A DNA stretch of 64,000 bases from Natronincola peptidivorans (GTDB taxonomy: Bacteria > Bacillota > Clostridia > Peptostreptococcales > Natronincolaceae), in contig NZ_FOHU01000005.1 in NCBI RefSeq assembly GCF_900111615.1, positions 94,963 to 158,962 on the forward strand, read 5' to 3'. The first letter of the stretch is position 1. The number at the start of each line of letters is the position of its first letter. A model generated the notes under the pieces. That model searched no databases. It was not told where the DNA came from and was given only the letters and a program-made list of their open reading frames with translations. A program made the translations under genes and the position numbers. Below, piece by piece: positions 32,380 through 40,475 of this stretch.

Positions 32380-32492
32380 TTTAACTCCTCCTTATATTTC
32401 ATTATAGGAATATTTCTTTCCTCGAAGTATTTTTTTTATTTTAAGCCCATCATCCATGGGCATTAAAATCAACCTTTTTATTTTTGGGTCTA

Positions 32493-32981
32493 TTACTCTA
32501 TCTCTATCTTTTTTATGCTATTGCTCTCTTTTCCATCATCAGAGTGGTCCTTTTCCTTATTAATATCATTGATGACTTCAATTGCTTTCGTAAATACTTT
32601 GCCAAGCACTTCTACTTCCTCTTTTGTAAGAGATTCACCGATCTTCTCGATATAATGAAATATCATGTCCTTCAGCTCAGCTACTAAAGCTTTTCCTTTA
32701 TCTGTTAGCTTTATTACTACAATTCTTCTATCTGACTCACTTCTTTCACGCTTTAGGTAACCATTTTTCACCAATCTCTCCACCAAGCCAGAGGCAGTAC
32801 TCATAGGAAGATGAATATGCTCAGCAATTTGGCTCATGATGATTTCCCCATGTCTCTCCACCAACAGCATAGTAAAAATCTCAGTTTTAGAAAAGTTCCA
32901 GTCAAGCTTAATCCACTCTTCTGGATAAAATACTTTTTTTAAGTGCTGAAAGAAAAAATCATAAAGATTATTGATATTCAA
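32493..32981 (-). CDS. MarR family transcriptional regulator
   Basis: A 162-residue winged-helix regulator. The start is TTG, seven bases after AGGAGG. The MarR core spans about residues 25-140: MSQIAEHIHLPMSTASGLVERLVKNGYLKRERSESDRR holds the recognition helix and wing with the DRR motif. It extends about 20 residues beyond the usual end with an acidic/Lys tail ending in KKIEIE. First gene of the operon with the ArsA-like ATPase (113-base gap that contains a CCCAT/ATGGG hairpin). An inverted repeat sits at its transcription start, so autorepression is likely. Confidence 0.85.
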   Translation of the reverse strand: MNINNLYDFFFQHLKKVFYPEEWIKLDWNFSKTEIFTMLLVERHGEIIMSQIAEHIHLPMSTASGLVERLVKNGYLKRERSESDRRIVVIKLTDKGKALVAELKDMIFHYIEKIGESLTKEEVEVLGKVFTKAIEVINDINKEKDHSDDGKESNSIKKIEIE

Positions 32982-32995
32982 CTTAGTACCTCCTT

Positions 32996-33022
32996 AGAAT
33001 ATTTCGGTTTAAGTAATATTCT
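32996..33022. promoter_or_regulatory. Probable MarR operator
   Basis: Perfect 8-bp arms AGAATATT (32996-33003) and AATATTCT (33015-33022) with an 11-base spacer, downstream of the -10 box at the transcription start and upstream of the ribosome site. Confidence 0.65.
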
Positions 33023-33028
33023 AATTAC

Positions 33029-33057
33029 ATAATATATTGTTTTCTCTTTAAAGTCAA
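33029..33057 (-). promoter_or_regulatory. Promoter of the MarR-ArsA operon
   Basis: On the minus strand TTGACT (33052-33057), a 17-base spacer and TATTAT (33029-33034). Confidence 0.72.
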
Positions 33058-33106
33058 TAGTTATTTATAAAAAAGTTTCGTCATTATTATTTGATTTTTT
33101 CATAAA

Positions 33107-33143
33107 AAAATGCTGATTCAAAAATTTTTAAATCAGCATTTTT
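33107..33143 (-). terminator. Terminator of the por operon
   Basis: AAAATGCTGATT (33107-33118) and AATCAGCATTTT (33131-33142) with an AT-rich loop. The minus-strand tail is a long T-run (plus-strand As from 33104). It lies 30 bases beyond the stop at 33173. Confidence 0.82.
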
Positions 33144-33172
33144 CTTCTGGATTTCTTCAATTACGATTTCCT

Positions 33173-34114
33173 CTATTCAATTTCCTCTCCACATCGTTTC
33201 AATAATTGATTCCATTTTTTATCTATATCTGCTTGTATTTCCTGAAGCATATCCTCATTACCAGGATTAAATAGATGTCTAAATCTTCCTTGTGGCTTTA
33301 AGAAGGCATCAATTGGAAGCTTTTTCTTTGGTCTATAGGAAAGCTTCCATTCTCCGTTGACAACCTCAAACATAGGCCAATAACAAGTTTCCACCGCCAG
33401 TTTGCAAATTTCCATCAAGTCCGCTGTTTCATAACGCCATCCACGGGGACACGGAGCTAGTACATTCATAAATGCTGGCCCTTCTGTATAAAGAGCCTTC
33501 TCAGCTTTTTCATGAAGGTCTTTGAAGTTGCCTATAAAGGTAGTCTGAGCAACATAAGGGATTTCGTGGGCAACCATAACCTGGCTTAAATCCTTTCTAA
33601 ACTGTTGTTTTCCTAATACTTCTGTCCCTATAGGTGAGGTTGCTGTCTCAGCGTACTTTGGTGTAGCTGATGATCTCTGAATTCCAGTATTCATATATGC
33701 ACCATTATCGTAGCAAACATACACCATATCATGGCCTCTCTCCATAGCTCCAGAAAGAGATTGAAACCCGATGTCATAGGTGCCACCGTCACCGCCAAAG
33801 GTAATAAATTTATAATTTTCCTTGATTTTCCCTTTTCTTTTTAGTACCTTATAGGCAGCCTCTGTACCACTTATGGTGGCAGCTGCATTTTCAAAGGCTG
33901 AGTGTATAAAGGAGTCCTTCCAGGCAGTGTAGGGGTAGGTAAAGGTAGAAACCTCTAAACATCCGGTAGCATTGGCAATAACTGCTTGATCTTCTTCCTT
34001 AAGTGCCCTTAAAACACCCCGAGCAGCTAGCGGCGCACCACAGCCTGCACACATCCTATGACCTCCCGTTAATCGTTCAGGTTTGTTCATCGCTTCTTTA
34101 AAATTATATGCCAT
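33173..34114 (-). CDS. porB: 2-oxoacid:ferredoxin oxidoreductase, beta (TPP-binding) subunit
   Basis: About 313 residues from the ATG at 34114 (GAGGTGAAGG upstream); a GTG three codons earlier is also possible. MCAGCGAPLAARG near the N-terminus carries two of the cluster cysteines of PorB. GGDGGTYDIGFQSLSGAMERG holds the TPP-binding GDG motif, and YDNGAYMNTGIQRS completes it. APCPRGW supplies a further conserved Cys. Last subunit gene of porCDAB. Known reaction: oxidative decarboxylation of pyruvate (or a related 2-oxoacid) to acyl-CoA with reduction of ferredoxin in the cytoplasm. Confidence 0.88.
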   Translation of the reverse strand: MAYNFKEAMNKPERLTGGHRMCAGCGAPLAARGVLRALKEEDQAVIANATGCLEVSTFTYPYTAWKDSFIHSAFENAAATISGTEAAYKVLKRKGKIKENYKFITFGGDGGTYDIGFQSLSGAMERGHDMVYVCYDNGAYMNTGIQRSSATPKYAETATSPIGTEVLGKQQFRKDLSQVMVAHEIPYVAQTTFIGNFKDLHEKAEKALYTEGPAFMNVLAPCPRGWRYETADLMEICKLAVETCYWPMFEVVNGEWKLSYRPKKKLPIDAFLKPQGRFRHLFNPGNEDMLQEIQADIDKKWNQLLKRCGEEIE

Positions 34115-34125
34115 TTCCTTCACCT

Positions 34126-35307
34126 CTACTCTCTAACGCCAAGGTATCGATAAACCTGGCCTGTCTGATTTTTGTTAATCATGCTGAAGAGCTGATTATA
34201 TACCTCTTCTATGTGGGTTGTTGTCACATCTCGTCCACCCAATCCATAAATGTAGTTTATCAGCATTGGACGGTTTTCAGCTTCATATAGGGCTGATCGT
34301 ACTTCTGCAAAAAGAGGGCCTCCAATAGAAGAAAAACCTTCACTACGATCCATAACTGCAATAGCCTTTAGATGAGATAATGCATCGCATATTTCTTCAT
34401 GGGGGAAGGGTCGAAAGACTCTTATTTTCAACAGTCCTACTTTTTTTCCTTCTTTCCTCATTTTATCAATAGCTGCTTTTGCTGTTCCAGCAGTGGAGTT
34501 AATAATCACAATAGCTGCTTCTGCATCCTCCAATTGATAAGCTTCAAATAACCCATACTTTCTACCAGTTACTTTTTCAAATTCCTCCGCTACCTTAAGA
34601 ATAACCTCCTTAGCCTTATTCATTCCCTCTGCCTGCTGTCTCTTATGCTCTATATAGTAATGAGGTGAGTCATAGGGTCCTATAGCAATAGGCTCTTTTG
34701 CATTCAGTAAAGAAGCAACTGGTATATATTCTCCTACAAAGGCTTTTACTTCTTCATCTTCAATCAATTCAATATTTTCAACAGCATGGGAGGTAATAAA
34801 GCCATCTTGACAAACCATCGTTGGTAATTGTACTTCTTTATCCTCCCCAATCCTTACAGCTTGAATAAAATTATCATAGGCCTCTTGATTGTTTTCACTA
34901 TAGATTTGAATCCACCCTGCATCTCTAGCTCCCATAGAATCAGCATGATCAGCGTTAATGTTGATAGGACCTGTCAAAGCTCTGTTCACTAGAGCTAATG
35001 TAATAGGCAGCCTTATTGAGGATGCTATATACAAAGTCTCCCACATCAAAGCTAGCCCACAGGATGAAGTGGCTGTCATGGTCCTAGCTCCTGCCGCCTG
35101 AGACCCTATACAGGCTGACATGGCACTGTGCTCTGACTCAACTAGTATTAATTCAGTATCAACTTCTCCATCAGCTACATATTGTGAAACATACTGAGGT
35201 ATCTCAGTTGATGGTGTGATGGGAAATGCTGCTAATACATCGGGGTTGATTTGCTTCATTGCAATAGCAATTGCTTCGTTTCCAGATAATCTATCTCTTA
35301 TCGCCAT
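34126..35307 (-). CDS. porA: 2-oxoacid:ferredoxin oxidoreductase, alpha subunit
   Basis: 393 residues. The N-terminal pyrimidine-binding domain (SGNEAIAIAMKQINPDVLAAFPITPSTEI) and TSSCGLALMWETLYIASSIRLPITLALVNRALTGPININADHAD are typical of PorA. The C-terminal transketolase-like domain has GLLKIRVFRPFPHEEI. The FPITPSTEI and N-rich NINADHSD-type loop fit pyruvate-type enzymes better than 2-oxoglutarate types, but 2-oxoisovalerate cannot be excluded. It starts ten bases after the porD stop with an AGGAGGTG site and ends a few bases before porB. Confidence 0.87.
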   Translation of the reverse strand: MAIRDRLSGNEAIAIAMKQINPDVLAAFPITPSTEIPQYVSQYVADGEVDTELILVESEHSAMSACIGSQAAGARTMTATSSCGLALMWETLYIASSIRLPITLALVNRALTGPININADHADSMGARDAGWIQIYSENNQEAYDNFIQAVRIGEDKEVQLPTMVCQDGFITSHAVENIELIEDEEVKAFVGEYIPVASLLNAKEPIAIGPYDSPHYYIEHKRQQAEGMNKAKEVILKVAEEFEKVTGRKYGLFEAYQLEDAEAAIVIINSTAGTAKAAIDKMRKEGKKVGLLKIRVFRPFPHEEICDALSHLKAIAVMDRSEGFSSIGGPLFAEVRSALYEAENRPMLINYIYGLGGRDVTTTHIEEVYNQLFSMINKNQTGQVYRYLGVRE

Positions 35308-35317
35308 AATACACCTC

Positions 35318-35626
35318 CTACTTCCCTTCTTTAATGAAATCTATTGCATTAAATGGACATACTTTCACACAGACTCCACAGCCTTTGCAATGATCAAAAT
35401 CAAAGTCTAGTCTTTTCTTATCTTTTACTGGTATAGAGGAATCTGGACAAACCGGTACACAAAGTAAGCATTGCTTGCATTCTCCTGCCTTAAATACCGG
35501 TTTCATGCTCCTCCAATCACCAGTTTTAAATAAGTCTGCACTTCCTGGATATGCTACTGTTCCTCCTGGGCAGATGTCCTTCCATTTTATCTCTTCGTTT
35601 ATTTCTACTCCATCCTTAGTCTTCAT
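35318..35626 (-). CDS. porD: 2-oxoacid:ferredoxin oxidoreductase, delta (2x4Fe-4S ferredoxin) subunit
   Basis: 102 residues. Two ferredoxin cluster motifs are present: CKQCLLCVPVCP (residues about 51-62) and CKGCGVCVKVCP (about 82-93), each completed for a 4Fe-4S cluster. The N-terminal part with WKDICPGGTVAYPGS is typical of PorD. It overlaps the end of porC by 11 bases, so the subunits are coupled. It carries electrons from the TPP site to external ferredoxin. Confidence 0.9.
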   Translation of the reverse strand: MKTKDGVEINEEIKWKDICPGGTVAYPGSADLFKTGDWRSMKPVFKAGECKQCLLCVPVCPDSSIPVKDKKRLDFDFDHCKGCGVCVKVCPFNAIDFIKEGK

Positions 35627-36200
35627 ATCCTCTGACCTCCTCCATCGACCTCTTTAATGCATTCATATTGCCCATTATTACTTCAGGCTTTGAAGCAAAT
35701 TTATGCTTAAAAGAATCCTCCATCGTCTGAATAAATTCTTCTACCTCCATAATTTTACTTACCTTTACAACAGCTGCCAGCAAAGGAGTGTTGGGAAAAT
35801 ATTTTCCCAGCGTACTTTCCGATATCTCTCTTGCATTGATGGTAAATACACTGCCACCATAATCTTTGAATTGTTCTCTTACTTCCTTCCATGGTCTTTC
35901 TGTATTAACAATGATTGCACCCTCATCCTTTAACCCCAAGGTTACATTAATGGAATCAATTAGGGATTCATCCATAACAACAACAAAATCTGGCTCATAA
36001 ATGTTAGAATGAATTGTGATTTTCTCAGAGCTAATCCGATTGTAGGCGGTGATAGGTGCCCCCATTCTTTCAGGTCCATATTCAGGAAATCCTTGCACAT
36101 AGTTACCTGTGTTAAAAGCTGCATCAGCCAGCAATAAGGAGGCAGTTTTTGCTCCCTGCCCTCCACGGGCATGCCAGCGAATTTCAGTTAATTTACCCAT
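35616..36200 (-). CDS. porC: 2-oxoacid:ferredoxin oxidoreductase, gamma subunit
   Basis: 194 residues. The N-terminal EIRWHARGGQGAKTASLLLADAA and FPEYGPERMGAPITAYNRIS are family hallmarks of the POR gamma domain, which binds CoA. First gene of a complete four-subunit set (gamma, delta, alpha, beta), the separated-subunit form common in anaerobic Firmicutes and archaea. An AAAGGAGG site precedes the ATG. The divergent 205-base gap upstream shows only a weak promoter match. Confidence 0.88.
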   Translation of the reverse strand: MGKLTEIRWHARGGQGAKTASLLLADAAFNTGNYVQGFPEYGPERMGAPITAYNRISSEKITIHSNIYEPDFVVVMDESLIDSINVTLGLKDEGAIIVNTERPWKEVREQFKDYGGSVFTINAREISESTLGKYFPNTPLLAAVVKVSKIMEVEEFIQTMEDSFKHKFASKPEVIMGNMNALKRSMEEVRGYED

Positions 36201-36405
36201 GTTAAATCCTCCTTTATCATTTTAATCTATACTTAATTAAATTCTATGTTAAACTATAAAATCCTTCTTTTGCCAAAAACAGCATCTTTCACCATTGCTT
36301 CCGATAGCTTATTGTTTAAAAAAATAAAGGTATTCTGTAAAGATATGTAGAATAATTTTTATTAATGGATTTCAATTGTGTTGTAGAGAACAGAGGTGAC
36401 TTTTT

Positions 36406-39069
36406 ATGATCAATGAAAATAGGGAAATTTATATGGATCTATTTGATGATGCATTGATAGGGATTTTTCATAGTACCATCCATGGTCAATTTATCTATGT
36501 TAATAAAGCTTTTGCCACTATATTAAAGTATGATACACCTGAAGAGGTTGTATCTTCTATTAATAATATTGAAGAAGAGTTTTATGCCAACAATTATAAT
36601 CGCCTAGCTTTGCTGGATAAAGTAAGAAGAGATGGTAAGCTTTCTAACCATGAAATGCAATATTATTGTAAAGATGGTAGTATTATTACTGCTTTATTAA
36701 ATATCCACATAAAAAAAGATTCTCAAGGGAATGAGCTTTATGTAGAGGGCTTTATCAATGATATTACGTCCTTAAAGGAAAAAGAAGAAAAGTTTAAAGA
36801 GAATGAACAGATGCTACAGGAGTTAAATGAGGAACTAGAGGCTACTCTCCACCAGCTCACTGCTAATGAGGAAGAGTTACGTGATAATTATGATCAGCTG
36901 AAGAAAAAAGAAGCTGCATTAAAGGAAAGTGAGGAACGATGGCATTTCGCATTGGAAGGCAGTGGAGATGGTGTATGGGATTGGGATATACTAAATAACT
37001 ACGTTTATGGCTCTAAGCGATATAATGAAATAAGAGGCTTTTCTGAAAATGATCCCATGAATTCTTATGAAGAGTGGATGGATTATGTACATCCTGAAGA
37101 TAGAGAATTGGTAAACAATGAACTTCAGAGACATCTTGATGGTCAATCCCCTGTATATATAGCAGAATACCGAATCTGCTGTAAGAATGGTGATTATATA
37201 TGGGTACATGAGAGAGGTAAGGCAACTCAGAGAACACCAGATGGTCAGCCCCTTAGAATGGTGGGTACCCTCAGAGATGTTACAAAAGAAAGAAACAGTC
37301 AAGAGGCTTTGCTATTCCAAAAAAAGTCATTCGAGTGTCTCTTTAATAATTCATCGGATGCTATTGTTCATTTTGACGACAATGAAAATATTGTAGCTGC
37401 TAATCCTAGATTTTTTGAATTATTTCATTATACCTCAGAAGAGGTTATAGGTAGATATATCAATGATGTCATAGATCCTTTTAAAAAACTAGCTGGTTAT
37501 CTTACTTTGGATGGTTTAATAGGTGGTGATTGTCAGTTTCAGGATGCAATAAGATATGATAAACATGGAAATCCCATCAATGTTTTTCTTAAAGGAATAC
37601 CTATTATTATTAATGGCAAAATTATTGGAGGCTATGCTACCTATACTGATATACGTCCAATTAAGGAAGCAGAAGTGCAAATTAGAAGACAGCAGAAAAT
37701 ACTAGAGTCTTATTTTGAGTATTCCCCTGATGCCGTGGTCTATCTTGATATGAATCATAAAATTCAAGAGATAAACAAGAAATTTACAGATCTATTTGGC
37801 TATACATCCCATGAATGTTTTGGAAAAACCGTTGATGAATTGATTGTTGATGATAAGCATCTTGAAGAAAGTGGGAGGATTAATGATTTAGCTCTCCATA
37901 ACAGTGAGATAGCAGTAGATACAATAAGAAGAAGGAAGAACGGTACATTTATTGATGTTTGTGTACGAGGAGGCCCTACAATTGTCGATGGAGAAATCAT
38001 TGGATATCATGGTATCTATACAGACATTAGAGAAAGAAAAGAAGCTGAAGAAAGGATAACCTATCTAAGTTATCATGACAACCTCACAGGCTTATATAAC
38101 AGAACTTTTTTTGAAGAGGAATTAAAACGCCTCGACACCAGCAGACAACTACCTCTTTCTATTATTATTGGTGATGTAAATGGTTTAAAGCTAACCAATG
38201 ATGTTTTTGGTCATTTAGTAGGGGATAAGCTTTTAGCACAAACTGCAGAAGTTCTTAAAACAGCCTGTCGTAAAGAGGATATCCTATGTAGGTGGGGTGG
38301 AGATGAGTTTGCAATCCTCCTGCCCAAAACTAATAAAGAGGTTGCTAACTTAATTTGTCAAAGGATTTATAGTTTAAGTAAGCAATCAGCTGACACACCA
38401 ATACATATAAGCATTTCTCTAGGTTATGCTATAAAATACAGTGGTATGCAATCCATGACGGATGTCATCAAGGCAGCTGAGGAGCAAATGTATAGAAATA
38501 AACTGTTGGAAAGCAAGAGTACTAGAAGTCATATTATACATTCTCTAGAAAAATCATTGTATGAGCGTAGTCATGAAACAGAGGCCCATGCACAGCGTAT
38601 GAAGGCGTTAAGCATTAAATTAGGTAAAAGCTTAAATCTTGATAATGATCAGATTAATGAATTAGGTTTACTGGCTATACTTCATGATATTGGTAAAATA
38701 GCTATATCTGATAGTATCCTCCTGAAGCCTGATAAGTTAACAGAAAAAGAATGGGAGGAAATGAAAAGACACTCTGAAATTGGCTATAGAATTGCAGAAA
38801 CATCTCCAGAACTACTTCATATAGCTAAATATATTCTTTTCCATCATGAACGATGGGATGGCAATGGATATCCTCATGGATTAAAGGGTGATGAAATCCC
38901 CCTATTATCTCGTATTATTGCAATAGTTGATGCCTACGACGTAATGACCCATGCTAGAGCATACAAAGAGGCCATTTCTCATGAAGAGGCTTTGGTGGAA
39001 ATCAATAGATGCTCCGGTAGCCAGTTTGATCCAGAAATTGCAAGTGTATTCACAGGAATTTTTGAATAG
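36406..39069 (+). CDS. PAS-PAS-PAS-PAS-GGDEF-HD-GYP cyclic-di-GMP signalling protein
   Basis: 887 residues, no membrane helix. Four PAS domains lie at about 8-130, 178-300, 305-425 and 428-552, with a coiled coil at 125-178 between the first two. The GGDEF domain has the intact GGDEF site at 631-635 (RWGGDEFAILLP). The HD-GYP domain has LHDIGK (His760, Asp761) and HHERWDGNGYP (GYP at 821-823). Both a diguanylate cyclase and an HD-GYP phosphodiesterase are therefore plausible in one cytoplasmic sensor. Which PAS binds a cofactor is not readable. Monocistronic, on the opposite strand to its neighbours. Confidence 0.88.
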   Translation: MINENREIYMDLFDDALIGIFHSTIHGQFIYVNKAFATILKYDTPEEVVSSINNIEEEFYANNYNRLALLDKVRRDGKLSNHEMQYYCKDGSIITALLNIHIKKDSQGNELYVEGFINDITSLKEKEEKFKENEQMLQELNEELEATLHQLTANEEELRDNYDQLKKKEAALKESEERWHFALEGSGDGVWDWDILNNYVYGSKRYNEIRGFSENDPMNSYEEWMDYVHPEDRELVNNELQRHLDGQSPVYIAEYRICCKNGDYIWVHERGKATQRTPDGQPLRMVGTLRDVTKERNSQEALLFQKKSFECLFNNSSDAIVHFDDNENIVAANPRFFELFHYTSEEVIGRYINDVIDPFKKLAGYLTLDGLIGGDCQFQDAIRYDKHGNPINVFLKGIPIIINGKIIGGYATYTDIRPIKEAEVQIRRQQKILESYFEYSPDAVVYLDMNHKIQEINKKFTDLFGYTSHECFGKTVDELIVDDKHLEESGRINDLALHNSEIAVDTIRRRKNGTFIDVCVRGGPTIVDGEIIGYHGIYTDIRERKEAEERITYLSYHDNLTGLYNRTFFEEELKRLDTSRQLPLSIIIGDVNGLKLTNDVFGHLVGDKLLAQTAEVLKTACRKEDILCRWGGDEFAILLPKTNKEVANLICQRIYSLSKQSADTPIHISISLGYAIKYSGMQSMTDVIKAAEEQMYRNKLLESKSTRSHIIHSLEKSLYERSHETEAHAQRMKALSIKLGKSLNLDNDQINELGLLAILHDIGKIAISDSILLKPDKLTEKEWEEMKRHSEIGYRIAETSPELLHIAKYILFHHERWDGNGYPHGLKGDEIPLLSRIIAIVDAYDVMTHARAYKEAISHEEALVEINRCSGSQFDPEIASVFTGIFE

Positions 39070-39197
39070 ATGTGAAGGTTTGTACAGCTGCAGTGTGCGA
39101 TGCACTCATGTTGGATGTTATAGGTATTGCTAAAAAATGTGCAAGGTATGCTCCTAATTATAGTAAAATAGCAGAATTTTTTTCTACTATGAAGTGC

Positions 39198-39228
39198 AGC
39201 CTCAAAGGAAAAGTACCCTTTGAGGCTT
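39198..39228. terminator. Hairpin between the convergent HD-GYP and MetF-like genes
   Basis: AGCCTCAAAGG (39198-39208) pairs with CCTTTGAGGCTT (39217-39228). Neither side has a clear T-run, so it is a weak or factor-assisted terminator at best. Confidence 0.5.
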
Positions 39229-39256
39229 AATCATTTAACTATTAAATTGTGGTGTA

Positions 39257-40198
39257 TCAAGCTTGAACCTGTTGATATAACATTCTTTTATTTATTTGTT
39301 GAACTGCTTCTACCAGCTCTATCGAGGCTTCGATTTCTACCTTTCTCACTGATAAACTTTCTATATTACATCCAAAAGGAATGCCCTTTTCTAATGCAAA
39401 ATCTAATAGTTCTTTATACATTTCTTTTGATAAATCCACAGATTTTTCCAATATATTTTCTGTGCTTTTCAAATCATTTTCCAGCCATCTTGGTATACTT
39501 ATTCCTAACCATCTCATAAACTCTAATGTCTTAATGGAGCCACAGGGTGTAATTGTAAAAATGATGGGAACCATTTCTATTTGGTTTTTCATGCAATAAT
39601 AATAGTAATCCGATAAAAAGTTTTTGGATGCTTCTACATTATATACAGCTTGGGAGATAAAATATTTACATCCATTCTCCATTTTTTTAATAACTCTCAT
39701 ATGTTCATCATGCTTGATTATATGTCTTTCTGGTATTGTAACAGCCCCCAGTAATAAATCTGGATTCACTTCATTTCGTAGATGATATGCCTGCTGTAAG
39801 CTCAAGTTCACCTTCTGTTTTCTTGAAGCTGCACCCACAAAAACAGAAAATTTATCCTGTGCTGTATCTACTTTCATCCATTCTGATAATTCTTCTTGTG
39901 TATACTTGCTGACACAGCGATAAATTATTTTCGGGATATTTAACTCCTCCAAATATTTGTTACTGTATAGACCAGGATCTAATGTAGGTAGAAATGGAAA
40001 CGGTCTTTCATCCTTTATTCTATCAGCTTCCTCTTGGATATCGTATATCACTAGCCCATCGATTTCTAAGTTTTGTATTCTTTCTATCTGTTTTTGTGAT
40101 ATCTCCTGAATCTTCTCTAAGGTATTTCTTTGTTTTGGCGGTGTCAGGCCATAAGTGATTATTCCTGATTCCCTCCTAAGTATCTTTTCCTTTAACAT
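39257..40198 (-). CDS. Methylenetetrahydrofolate reductase-like protein (MetF fold)
   Basis: A 313-residue protein. The early segment ITYGLTPPKQRNT, with a following IQNLEIDGLVIYDIQEEADR, resembles the first strands of MetF (EFFPPK..., then the aspartate-containing beta strand). CKYFISQAVYNVEASKNFLSDY resembles the MetF ITQ..FD element, and VPIIFTITPCGSIKTLEF the following PI..G.MP segment. The usual active-site Glu of the first strand is not clear. It may be a methylene-THF reductase of the type used in anaerobic C1 metabolism or a relative with another substrate. Monocistronic, with AAGGAGG before the ATG. Confidence 0.55.
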   Translation of the reverse strand: MLKEKILRRESGIITYGLTPPKQRNTLEKIQEISQKQIERIQNLEIDGLVIYDIQEEADRIKDERPFPFLPTLDPGLYSNKYLEELNIPKIIYRCVSKYTQEELSEWMKVDTAQDKFSVFVGAASRKQKVNLSLQQAYHLRNEVNPDLLLGAVTIPERHIIKHDEHMRVIKKMENGCKYFISQAVYNVEASKNFLSDYYYYCMKNQIEMVPIIFTITPCGSIKTLEFMRWLGISIPRWLENDLKSTENILEKSVDLSKEMYKELLDFALEKGIPFGCNIESLSVRKVEIEASIELVEAVQQINKRMLYQQVQA

Positions 40199-40411
40199 TT
40201 CTTCCTCCTTATTTTTATGCTTCTATTCTTTTCTATTAATTACAATCATGTAACTATATTCATGCATTGCTAATTTTTATACTATTCTGCGTGTTTTGTC
40301 AAATACCTTCAAGGATATATTTTTTGCAAAATATTTTCTTCTATTTCTTAGAAAAAGACACCCTATTGAGAGGGGAAGTTTCTTCAGGAATCTTCAAACT
40401 GGAGGCGCAAG

Positions 40412-40461
40412 AAAACCCAGCCATTGTAGCGCATAAGTAATACCTACAGGTACTGGGTTTT
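40412..40461 (-). terminator. Composite long-hairpin terminator behind the GntR/ABC operon
   Basis: Outer arms AAAACCCAG (40412-40420) and CTGGGTTTT (40453-40461), with a partly paired interior around ATAAGTAATAC. Same layout as 12043-12094. It lies 15 bases beyond the stop at 40476. The remaining gap to 40198 shows no gene. Confidence 0.75.
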
Positions 40462-40475
40462 TTAAAAGGCTATCT

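Noticed and set aside
32438-32476. Terminator between marR and the arsA-like gene
   Set aside because: A CCCAT/ATGGG hairpin is present, but on the minus strand it is followed by As rather than Ts, so termination is unlikely.
39073-39225. GTG-started 50-codon plus-strand frame after the HD-GYP gene
   Set aside because: No ribosome site, and it runs into the hairpin at 39198; protein text shows no family pattern.
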